NCBI RefSeq assembly: GCF_900104555.1
Contig: NZ_FNJU01000007.1
Coordinates: 1 to 64,000, forward strand
Length of the DNA stretch: 64,000 nucleotides
Source of the DNA: Litchfieldia salsa
Lineage (GTDB): Bacteria; Bacillota; Bacilli; Bacillales; Bacillaceae_L
Direction of reading: 5' to 3'
The position numbers and the translations under genes are program-made. Below, piece after piece: positions 16,699-24,179 of the stretch (the first letter of the stretch is position 1; each line of letters starts with the position of its first letter). A model generated the notes under the pieces. It saw nothing but the letters and a program-made list of their open reading frames with translations. It was not told where the DNA came from and made no database searches.

Positions 16699-17118
16699 TT
16701 AACTAAACAATAAGACTAAGGTTTGAGCTAACGTAATACTTTGTGGAGATACTTTGTTCATTAACACTTCTTTTTGTTGATCATTTAACTTATCGAGAAT
16801 AGGCTTAATTTCTTTTAGTTCTTTTTGGAGATGCTGCATAACCCCTGCGATTTGCTCTACATGTGCCTCAACTTTTTCTCGATCAATTTCATCATTTGAG
16901 TTCAAATTATTCGATGTGATCACACTTTTCATTTCGTTTAGGGGTACATTTAGTTTTTTATAATGATCAACAAGTTCAAGTATTCTAACATTTTCTTCTC
17001 CATATAACCGATAGTTAGATTCCGTTCTGATTGGGTTTAGTAAGCCTAACTGGGTATAATAATCGATGGTACGTTTAGAAACGCCTTTAATTTCTGCTAA
17101 TTCGCCAATTCGATACAA
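16699..17118 (-). CDS. MerR family transcriptional regulator (YhdQ-like)
   Basis: A 139-residue protein with the N-terminal MerR winged helix (MYRIGELAEIKGVSKRTIDYYTQLGLL), a coiled coil (about 80-115) and a short C-terminus with no cysteine. It therefore is not a copper or mercury sensor in the strict sense. It lies 52-91 bases upstream of the CNNM/CBS gene on the same strand and presumably controls it. Start is TTG at 17118. A minus-strand TTGACT box (about 17190) followed by TAAGAT at 17 bp could be its promoter. Confidence 0.87.
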   Translation of the reverse strand: MYRIGELAEIKGVSKRTIDYYTQLGLLNPIRTESNYRLYGEENVRILELVDHYKKLNVPLNEMKSVITSNNLNSNDEIDREKVEAHVEQIAGVMQHLQKELKEIKPILDKLNDQQKEVLMNKVSPQSITLAQTLVLLFS

Positions 17119-17283
17119 CTTCCCAACTTACTCACCCCTCTCACTCTATATAATTAGTAATATCTTATCTTACCAATCCTAAACCATACAGTCAACGTTT
17201 TGGTTTTAGGATATTCTTTACAAATTTATGCATCTACTTTATAGAAAATAATCAAATCACTTATATTTTTTTTCCAAAAAAAA

Positions 17284-17342
17284 GTGTCAGATAAAGTTTC
17301 CTCATAATATCAATCGATACTATAAAGAAATTACCTAACACC
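17284..17342 (-). terminator. terminator after yebC
   Basis: GTGTCAG...AAAGTTTC and GAAATTACCTAACAC arms pair imperfectly over about 59 nt; on the minus strand the stem ends in eight T. Located just below the yebC stop. Confidence 0.65.
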
Positions 17343-17358
17343 TCTATAAATAGGTATG

Positions 17359-18078
17359 TTATTCCCCTAAATCCACATTATGGTAGACTTGTTGAACATC
17401 ATCTAGATCTTCTAATGCATCAATCAATTTTTCAAATTGTGCTTGTGAATCTTGTGTAAGCTCAACATCATTTTGAGCAAGCATTGTTAGTTCAGCTACT
17501 GTGAATTCTGTAATACCAGCATCCTTAAGTGCTGCTTGCACTGCATGGAATTGATCAGGTTCTGAATAAACGATTACCGAGTCTTCTTCTTCTAAAATGT
17601 CACGTGCATCAACATCCGCTTCCATCAAAATTTCAAGAACTTCATCAGCACTTTTTCCTTCAATTCCGATTACAGCTGTCGCATCAAACATATATGCAAC
17701 TGAACCACTTACCCCCATATTACCGCCATTTTTACCAAAGGCTGCTCTAACATCTGAGGCTGTACGATTAACGTTATTTGTTAACGCATCAACAATAATC
17801 ATTGATCCATTAGGACCAAACCCCTCATATCGAAGCTCATCATATGTTTCTTCAGAACCACCCTTTGCCTTCTCTATTGCACGATCGATAATGGCTCTTG
17901 GTACATTATATGTTTTTGCACGTTCTAGAACAACCTTCAATGCTTGATTTGCTTCTGGATTAGGTTCTCCTTGCTTTGCAACAACATAAATCTCACGCCC
18001 AAACTTTGCATAAATACGACTCGTATTTGCATCCTTTGACGCCTTTTTTTCTTTAATATTATTCCACTTACGGCCCAT
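17359..18078 (-). CDS. yeeI: YebC/PmpR (TACO1) family protein
   Basis: The 239-residue protein starts [20 protein letters not shown], the typical opening of the YebC/TACO1 family as in B. subtilis YeeI, and has the family's [17 protein letters not shown] loop. Members act as translation factors for hard-to-translate motifs or as DNA-binding regulators. I use the ATG at 18078; a GTG three codons upstream is also possible, and no strong binding site decides between them. Single-gene unit. Confidence 0.9.
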   Translation of the reverse strand: MGRKWNNIKEKKASKDANTSRIYAKFGREIYVVAKQGEPNPEANQALKVVLERAKTYNVPRAIIDRAIEKAKGGSEETYDELRYEGFGPNGSMIIVDALTNNVNRTASDVRAAFGKNGGNMGVSGSVAYMFDATAVIGIEGKSADEVLEILMEADVDARDILEEEDSVIVYSEPDQFHAVQAALKDAGITEFTVAELTMLAQNDVELTQDSQAQFEKLIDALEDLDDVQQVYHNVDLGE

Positions 18079-18259
18079 ATTGCCCACTCTCTTTCTCGAT
18101 TAAATCTACATTTAATGGTATTCAAGTTATAAGTACTATTTATATAGCTCCAAAACTATGTATTGGAGATCATTAAAATCACTATGTTATATTATACCTT
18201 ATCCAATTGAGATCTTAAAAGTGAAATATAAAGAAGAATCCATTTTCCTTCCTTTGATA

Positions 18260-18332
18260 TGGGACAAAAAAAGTCCCACTTTCGGTGCCTGGCACCCCAA
18301 AGAAGAGCTTCCACAAGTGAAAGCTCTTCTTT
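18260..18332 (-). terminator. cadA terminator plus palindromic repeat element
   Basis: Directly after the cadA stop, AAAGAAGAGCTT (18299-18310) pairs with AAGCTCTTCTTT (ending at 18332). Beyond it lie a perfect palindrome GGTGCCTGGCACC (18284-18296) and a TGGGAC/GTCCCA stem with a seven-A loop (18260-18278). The first stem probably terminates cadA. The TGCCTGGCA core also occurs in the hairpin at 585-684, suggesting a dispersed palindromic sequence. Confidence 0.65.
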
Positions 18333-18333
18333 G

Positions 18334-20466
18334 TTATTCTTTATCTTTTACTCTCATTAATCTAAGGCTATTTAAAGTGACAAGTAATGTAGCGCCCATG
18401 TCAGCAAAAATGGCAATCCATAGTGTTAGCCACCCTGGAATAACCAATAACAACGCCAATAACTTAATACCAATTGAAAAGGTGATGTTTTGCTTTATAA
18501 TTCTTAACGTGCTTCGACTAAGTTTTACTGTGAATGGAAGTTTTGTTAGATCGTCTGCCATAAGAGCAATATCAGCTGTTTCTAAAGCAGTATCTGTACC
18601 TGCACCGCCCATAGCAATCCCAACTGTAGAAGAGGCTAACGCTGGTGCGTCATTTACTCCATCTCCAACCATTCCAACTTTGTCATATTTGTCTCTAAGT
18701 TTCTTGATAAAGTCTAACTTATCTTGTGGCAAAAGCTCTGCTTGAATATCAGTGACACCAACATGTGATCCAATTGCATTTGCTGTAGCCTGATTATCTC
18801 CAGTAAGCATAATCGTCTTCTTAATCCCTAATTTATGAAGCTTTGTAATCACTTCTTTGCTACTTTCTCGTACTTCATCGGCTACAGCTATAAGAGCAGC
18901 AATTTCATGATCAGTGCCTACCACCATAACCGTTTTTCCTTCTTCTTGTAGCCTCAGTATCTCTACACGAAGCGAATCCTTTATTAGGTTGGGATTTAAC
19001 TCATTAAATAACCCTGGATTACCGATATAGTACAAACTATTATTGAACTTCCCTTTAATCCCTTTACCAGTAAGAGAAGAAAATTCCTCTATTTCGACAG
19101 ATAAATAGTCTAAGTTTCTCTGTTCAACGTCTCTAACGATTGCACCTGCAAGCGGATGCTGTGAGTTACTTTCCATTGCTGCTATTATTTTTAACATCTC
19201 GTCACCCGGCATTTTTCCAATCGCTATAAAATCAGTGACTGCCGGTTTACCTTTTGTTAAGGTTCCTGTCTTATCAAATGCAATCGCTTTTAGAGCACCG
19301 GTTTCCTCTAAGTGAATTCCACCCTTGATTAATACTCCGTTTCTAGCTGCATTTCCAATAGCTGTAACAATCGAAACAGGAGTAGAAATAACTAATGCAC
19401 AAGGACACCCTACAACTAAGACGGCTAACCCTTGATAAATCCATTCACTCCAACTTGCCTGAAAGAGCAATGGCGGAACCACTGCGACACCAAGTGCGAC
19501 TAACATAATAATAGGTGTATAATATTTAGCAAATCGGTCAACAAATGCTTGTGAAGGTGCTCTTTCTCCTTGAGCTTCTTCTACAAGATGGATAATCTTA
19601 GCGATCGTAGTATCGTCAGCATGCTTTGTCACTTCGATTTCGAGTAATCCTTCTTCATTTAAGGTTCCAGCAAAAACCTCATCCCCAACTATTTTATCCG
19701 CAGGTACTGATTCCCCTGTAATCGCTGCTTGATTCACCGTGGAATTCCCTTTAACCACGATACCGTCCATCGCTAACTTTTGACCGGGTTTTACGATCAT
19801 AATATCACCGATTTGTATATCATCGACTGCGACCATTAACTCTTGTGACCCTCTTCTTACTAAAGCTTCCTTAGGAGCAATATCCATTAACGATCTTATT
19901 GACTGTCTAGCTTTGTCCATTGAATAGGACTCAAGTACTTCACTTATCGCAAATAGAATGACAACTGCCGCCCCTTCGCCCCACTCTCCAATAAAAGCCG
20001 CTCCAATAATAGCGACAGTCATCAATGTTTTCATATCAAATCGAAGATGAAGCAAGTTCTTCAACCCAGTCTGAAATAAACGGTAACCACCAATGATGAT
20101 CGATAATAAATAAGCAATCATTGAATAACTTACATCTTCTCCATACACCTCTCCAGCATACCAACCCATCGCTAGAAATAAAGCCGATACTACAACATTC
20201 CAGTGTTTCTTGAAAAAAGATTCTTTCTTCTCTTCAAACCGTTCATTTTCAGGGATGACTTTTAACTTTTCAAAAGCCCCTGCTTTTTCAAGTTCTTTAA
20301 TTGTAGTTTCTCCATATACGGTGATTTTCGATGCACCGAAATTAACATCTGCATTAACAACACCATCCAGGTGTTCAACATTCTTTTCGAATGTTTTTGC
20401 ACAGCCTGCTCAAGACAATCCTTGAACTCGATATACAACACCTTTTGACTCCAATGCTTTATCCAC
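18334..20466 (-). CDS. cadA: Zn/Cd/Pb-exporting P1B-ATPase CadA with in-frame UGA at the metal-binding CxxC
   Basis: If the UGA at 20410-20412 is read through, the product has 710 residues: an N-terminal HMA domain, eight membrane segments, the CPC ion site in [11 protein letters not shown], the phosphorylation motif [10 protein letters not shown] and the hinge [10 protein letters not shown]. These mark a zinc/cadmium/lead exporter. The start is a GTG at 20466 after GGAGG, overlapping cadC by 8 bases. The HMA motif reads GLS-UGA-AGC, so the first cysteine of CxxC is the stop. Everything else is open, including 600 further codons. Options are selenocysteine, a nonsense mutation with reinitiation (for example at the ATG 20169, giving 611 residues without the HMA domain), or a sequence error. 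See finding. Confidence 0.85.
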
Positions 20467-20827
20467 GTTGCTTCACCTCCTTTTGGTGTTCAAACGCGAT
20501 CTTTATTAATTGTCGTACATGTTCATCATCTAAAGAATAATAAACTAATTTGCCTTCTTTCCGATATTTCGCTAAACCTAGATTACGGAGTAGGCGTAAA
20601 TGATGTGATGCGGTTGCAGTAGTACTGCCAACAATACTTGCTACATCACAAACACATAATTCACTCTCAATACTTAAGGCGTAAGCAATTTTAACTCTAG
20701 TATCATCAGACAAGGCCTTGAATATTTTAGAAACCTCTAATGTGTTTTGATTAAATACTTCCATTTTTAGAGAACTTACCTTTTTTTCATCAATACAGTT
20801 GATTTCGCATAAATCATCATGCTTCAA
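20459..20827 (-). CDS. cadC: ArsR/SmtB family metal sensor CadC
   Basis: The 122-residue repressor has an N-terminal Cys pair (DLCEINC), the winged helix with ELCVCDVA and TTATASHHLRLL, and a C-terminal DEHVRQLIKIAFEH stretch resembling the alpha-5 site. Both the Cys-rich site and the alpha-5 site are those of CadC-type sensors of Cd, Pb and Zn. It releases the operator at 20845-20864 when metal binds. I chose the TTG at 20827, 8 bases after AAAGGTG; a GTG three codons upstream has no free binding site. Translationally coupled to cadA. Confidence 0.92.
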   Translation of the reverse strand: MKHDDLCEINCIDEKKVSSLKMEVFNQNTLEVSKIFKALSDDTRVKIAYALSIESELCVCDVASIVGSTTATASHHLRLLRNLGLAKYRKEGKLVYYSLDDEHVRQLIKIAFEHQKEVKQRG

Positions 20828-20844
20828 ACATATCACACCTTTTC

Positions 20845-20896
20845 ATTCAAACATTCATTTGAATATTAGTATATGTTTCATATCCAAAATGGTCAA
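20845..20896 (-). promoter_or_regulatory. cadCA promoter and CadC operator
   Basis: Minus-strand -35 TTGACC (20891-20896), 17-bp spacer, -10 TATACT (20868-20873). Immediately downstream is the inverted repeat ATTCAAA-N6-TTTGAAT (20845-20864), the CadC/SmtB-type operator, covering the transcription start, as expected for repression. Confidence 0.88.
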
Positions 20897-21041
20897 TCAA
20901 ATTGTTTGAAAATTTTTCTAAACCAATAAGAGTAGATGAATTACCGATAACTGACAGATTAATATTGCTGACTTAAGCCATTCTATATAGTGAGCGTTTA
21001 AGTTTTTTAAACGTTACTTCTTACTTAAGGGGGTCTTTATT

Positions 21042-21443
21042 TTGAAAAAAACAATGGCTGCTTTATCTTTATCAGCATTAATGGTGAGTGGTTTAGTCGG
21101 ATGTGCAGGTAACGATACTAACGATAATATCGGTACCCATAATGTCGATAATCCTAGTATCCTAAGACAGGATACTTTTGATGATAACTATCGTAATTTG
21201 CAGGATGGTAATCGTATGAATGATTATCGTAATTTACAGGACGGTAATCGCATGAATGGAGACCGTAACGGTAATCGTATGAATGGCGATCGTAACGGAA
21301 ATGCATATGAGATTGATGATAATGAAGGGCCATTAACTGAAATGATGGACCGTGATGAAGATGACCGTAATAATAACACGTTATTGCGTCGTGAAAATCG
21401 AAACAATACACGTAACGGAATGAATGGAAATAATAATCGATAA
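21042..21443 (+). CDS. low-complexity lipoprotein with Asn/Arg/Gly repeats
   Basis: The 133-residue protein has a signal peptide with a lipobox (LVGC, Cys21) and is thus anchored in the membrane facing outward. The mature part is very hydrophilic, rich in Asn, Asp, Arg and Gly, and contains repeats such as YRNLQDGNRMN twice (about residues 50-74) and NGDRNGNRMN. No enzymatic motif is visible. The start is a TTG at 21042, 9 bases after AAGGGGG. Similar Asn/Arg-rich lipoproteins occur among spore-associated proteins of Bacillus, so a spore role is possible. Confidence 0.75.
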   Translation: MKKTMAALSLSALMVSGLVGCAGNDTNDNIGTHNVDNPSILRQDTFDDNYRNLQDGNRMNDYRNLQDGNRMNGDRNGNRMNGDRNGNAYEIDDNEGPLTEMMDRDEDDRNNNTLLRRENRNNTRNGMNGNNNR

Positions 21444-21473
21444 ACGTATGAATCTGACTTAATTCATACAAGA

Positions 21474-21508
21474 AAAAATCGACAGGCATATATTGCTTGT
21501 CGATTTTT
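21474..21508. terminator. bidirectional terminator
   Basis: AAAAATCGACAGGC and GCTTGTCGATTTTT pair over 14 bp with a short loop between the convergent lipoprotein and NMO-type genes. Confidence 0.9.
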
Positions 21509-21512
21509 CCCC

Positions 21513-22475
21513 TTATTTACTTACCGCCAGTCCATTATATTCATGCATAATATTATCAATGATTCTCTTCACAGGAAGGATATCATTAATTTCATGGACT
21601 CGTGACCCACTAAAGACAAGTCCTTCTTCAGCATCTCCACCGCGCGATTTTAGTAAAGAATCATAAATACAAAATCGGTGCGTACATTTCTTCAAACATG
21701 TATAACACTTATCAATTTTCACCTTTTTATCATCGCTAATCTTTTCTGTAAAAGCATTTTTTATTGCTCGCCCTTCAAGTCCAACCACTGATTTGATTAG
21801 TGTCGTGTCCCCTTCTTTTGAGTTTAGATATTTCTCCTTAAAAGTAAGTGGAGCATCACATTCTTCACTTGCCACAAACCTTGAACCCATTTGTACACCT
21901 GATGCCCCCATGTCTAATGCTCTTTTTAGATCCTTCCCATTCAAAATACCTCCTGCAGCTATGACAGGAATATTAACAGCCTCCACTACTTCAGGTAAAA
22001 TCTCAAAAAGCGGTCGATCTGTACCTAAATGACCTCCAGCTTCAAATCCTTCAACAACGATTGCCGAGGCTCCTAATCGTTCTGACATTCTTGCTACTTT
22101 AGCAGATGAAACAATCGAGATGACTGGAACATTGTATTCCTTCCCCCATGAGTACATGTCTCTTGAGATACCAGCACCTGATATGATGAAATCAACCTTT
22201 TCTTCCATTGCCGCCTTCATTGTTTCAGCAAAGTCAGTCATCGCATACAGCACATTAACACCGATGTAGCCAATCCCTTGTGTTAATTCTCTAGCTTTTC
22301 TAATATGGCCTTTCATTTCTTCAATAGGAATTCCTGTGCCTGATATAATTCCGATTCCACCTGCATTTGCTACTGCTGAGGCTAATCCACTTAAGGATAT
22401 ACCCACACCCATTCCTCCTTGAATAATAGGAACTTTCGGTTTCATATGCGCAATTTTAAGTTCTGGAAATTTCAT
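21513..22475 (-). CDS. FMN-dependent nitronate monooxygenase family protein
   Basis: The 320-residue TIM-barrel protein opens with PIIQGGMGVGISLSGLASAVANAGG, and has AGGILNGKDLKRALDMGASGVQMGSRF, the FMN phosphate site of the 2-nitropropane dioxygenase/nitronate monooxygenase family. It carries a Cys-rich insertion near the C-terminus (CYTCLKKCTHRFC, residues about 258-270), found in a YrpB-like subgroup and possibly metal binding. Likely function is oxidation of nitronates or related detoxification; FabK-type enoyl reductase is the main alternative. AAAGGATG precedes the ATG. Monocistronic. Confidence 0.82.
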   Translation of the reverse strand: MKFPELKIAHMKPKVPIIQGGMGVGISLSGLASAVANAGGIGIISGTGIPIEEMKGHIRKARELTQGIGYIGVNVLYAMTDFAETMKAAMEEKVDFIISGAGISRDMYSWGKEYNVPVISIVSSAKVARMSERLGASAIVVEGFEAGGHLGTDRPLFEILPEVVEAVNIPVIAAGGILNGKDLKRALDMGASGVQMGSRFVASEECDAPLTFKEKYLNSKEGDTTLIKSVVGLEGRAIKNAFTEKISDDKKVKIDKCYTCLKKCTHRFCIYDSLLKSRGGDAEEGLVFSGSRVHEINDILPVKRIIDNIMHEYNGLAVSK

Positions 22476-22670
22476 TTAAATCATCCTTTTGTTTTGTCAT
22501 TCAAGAACATTTTAGAAACGTTCTGCTGTCATCGTAGCAAGCGGATGAAAGAAAAACAACCAATTTTAACACCTGGTATTAATATTTGGTTGTAACTATT
22601 ACAATATTATGAAACTTCCCTAAAACGTGTATAAACATTACATTTATCACTTGTAACTTTCATTCTTAAA

Positions 22671-22836
22671 AAAGGCTGTTTTCGTATAGATTGTTGTTTT
22701 TAAAGCCGCAGGCTGAATACACTCCGCGTCCGGCGGGTGACCAGTGAGCCCGCAGGAGTCTACGTGTATTCAGCCTGCTAGTAACTACCGTTTCAATGTT
22801 TATGTCTAAAACTATAAACTTTGAGAAAACAGCCTT
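22671..22836. repeat. dispersed palindromic repeat, copy R1 (166 bp, terminal inverted repeats)
   Basis: Bounded by perfect 13-bp inverted repeats AAAGGCTGTTTTC and GAAAACAGCCTTT. Inside, GCAGGCTGAATACAC and GTGTATTCAGCCTGC form a second pair, enclosing the GC-rich string CCGCGTCCGGCGGGTGACCAGTG. This copy lacks the central TCCTCGTCGC / GCTCCTGCGGGG block present in the other copies. No coding capacity. The rest of 22476-22930 shows nothing else. Confidence 0.8.
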
Positions 22837-22930
22837 TAGAAAAGAGCCTAAAAATAAGATATTAAAGCAAAAAAAAGCCAGCTTATCGCTGGAAAAATAG
22901 ATATTACTTATAATAAGATTCTTGTTTTTA

Positions 22931-23785
22931 TTATAGCCTATTAAGAAGATTGCTTTCATTTGATAAAAGAGGAATTCGACAATTTCTGTTTTCCTCTGTT
23001 CCTCTTGCTTCTAGTTGTGGAGAAAAATGAAGGATATTATTGGCGATAATTTGTGAACTCTCCTCAATTAGCGGATCAGTTAAGTCAATCGCTTTTACTA
23101 ATATTTCATCTTCGTTAATTTCAATAAGGCGCATCGCCTGTTGATCTAGACACGCGGACTTTTGAATGAATGTCCAATTCCCTTGAGTGACAATGGAATC
23201 TACATGTGTGTGTCCGTTGAAATATACTCCAATACCCTTCTTTTGATCAAGAATACTCCACATATCAACATCAGGATGAATAGATCCTTTGTCCTTATCT
23301 GATCTTACGGTTGTGTTATGTACAGGATGATGGGCAAATACAAGCATCGGTTTTTCTCCTGATGATTGAACAACCTTTTCGAGCCAGCTAAGTTGCTCAT
23401 TATCAACCCAGCCTCCCCAATCCATATAATCCATTTCTTTTGCGGTATCTAAAAAGACAAGAATAGCTTCATCTGTTTCAAAAGAATGGTACTGAGCTTG
23501 TCCAGTTATATTTAAAACATCTTTTTTCGTCATTGAGTATAGATCGTGGTTTCCTAAAGCATGGTAGAATACGCAATCTTTATTATTAATGATTCGATAG
23601 ATTTCTTTAAGCTCTTCTGTAGTTCCGAAGTTCGTTAAATCGCCAATTGAAACATGGAAATTAGCTTCAGTTCCTAAAAACAGATTCATAAATCTTTCAT
23701 AAAATGTTGATCTAGCTTCTTCTAATCCTGGGATTGTTTCATCAATTGTTGGATAATGTAAATCACCAATCATTGCAATTTTCAT
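22931..23785 (-). CDS. calcineurin-like metallophosphoesterase
   Basis: The 284-residue cytosolic protein has all metallophosphoesterase blocks in order: GDLHYP, GDLTN, GNHD, HHPVHN and GHTHVD. Such enzymes use two metal ions to split phosphomono- or diesters; the cAMP-phosphodiesterase (Icc-like) or nucleoside/phospholipid types are possible. The start is the ATG at 23785, 8 bases after GGGGGAG; two upstream in-frame codons overlap that site. Single-gene unit. Confidence 0.85.
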   Translation of the reverse strand: MKIAMIGDLHYPTIDETIPGLEEARSTFYERFMNLFLGTEANFHVSIGDLTNFGTTEELKEIYRIINNKDCVFYHALGNHDLYSMTKKDVLNITGQAQYHSFETDEAILVFLDTAKEMDYMDWGGWVDNEQLSWLEKVVQSSGEKPMLVFAHHPVHNTTVRSDKDKGSIHPDVDMWSILDQKKGIGVYFNGHTHVDSIVTQGNWTFIQKSACLDQQAMRLIEINEDEILVKAIDLTDPLIEESSQIIANNILHFSPQLEARGTEENRNCRIPLLSNESNLLNRL

Positions 23786-23913
23786 ATTCATTCTCCCCCT
23801 CAATAGTAGTCGATTGTAGATATAGTCAATATGGATAGAACCAAAATTGACTTACAGTTATTAGTGTAATTGACTAATATTAAGCTAGTTTATAAGACAT
23901 GTAAAAATCAGGT

Positions 23914-23943
23914 GTTAATTGGTTCAAATTATAACCAATTAAC
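23914..23943. promoter_or_regulatory. perfect 11-bp inverted repeat in a gene-free stretch
   Basis: GTTAATTGGTT and AACCAATTAAC flank 8 bases. It stands 129 bp upstream of the phosphoesterase start within a 376-bp region (23786-24160) that otherwise holds only the yfhO terminator. It could be an operator for a dimeric regulator or an RNA hairpin; nothing decides. Confidence 0.4.
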
Positions 23944-24135
23944 CTTGACTTAATGTCCTATTCATATACGGTTAATAAATAAATGTTAGTTTTAAAAGTA
24001 GGAGAGATCTAGGAGACATTACTTTGTTAACGGGGATGTGAAGTTTAATTGATTACTAAGGTTATTGTTAACTTTTTATTAGTAACCGTTCACTTTTACA
24101 TTTTGTAATCACTTAGATTTATCTTACTAAAAAGG

Positions 24136-24179
24136 AAAGCTGTTCCAAAAGTGTCAGACACTATTTTGGAACAGCTTTT
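24136..24179 (-). terminator. terminator overlapping the yfhO stop codon
   Basis: AAAGCTGTTCCAAAA pairs perfectly with TTTTGGAACAGCTTT around a loop carrying GTGTCAGACAC, itself a palindrome. The stop codon of the yfhO-like gene (24161-24163) lies inside the loop. T-runs are present on the plus strand; on the minus strand a TTTCCTTTTT stretch follows. Confidence 0.8.

Noticed and set aside
18334-20169. cadA as a 611-aa protein starting at the internal ATG
   Set aside because: The homologous frame continues 99 codons upstream to a GTG with GGAGG coupled to cadC, interrupted only by the UGA; the short form would lack the HMA domain, so I annotate the long frame and report the stop.
22666-22959. 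97-aa frame on the minus strand
   Set aside because: It consists mostly of the R1 repeat and overlaps the phosphoesterase gene end.
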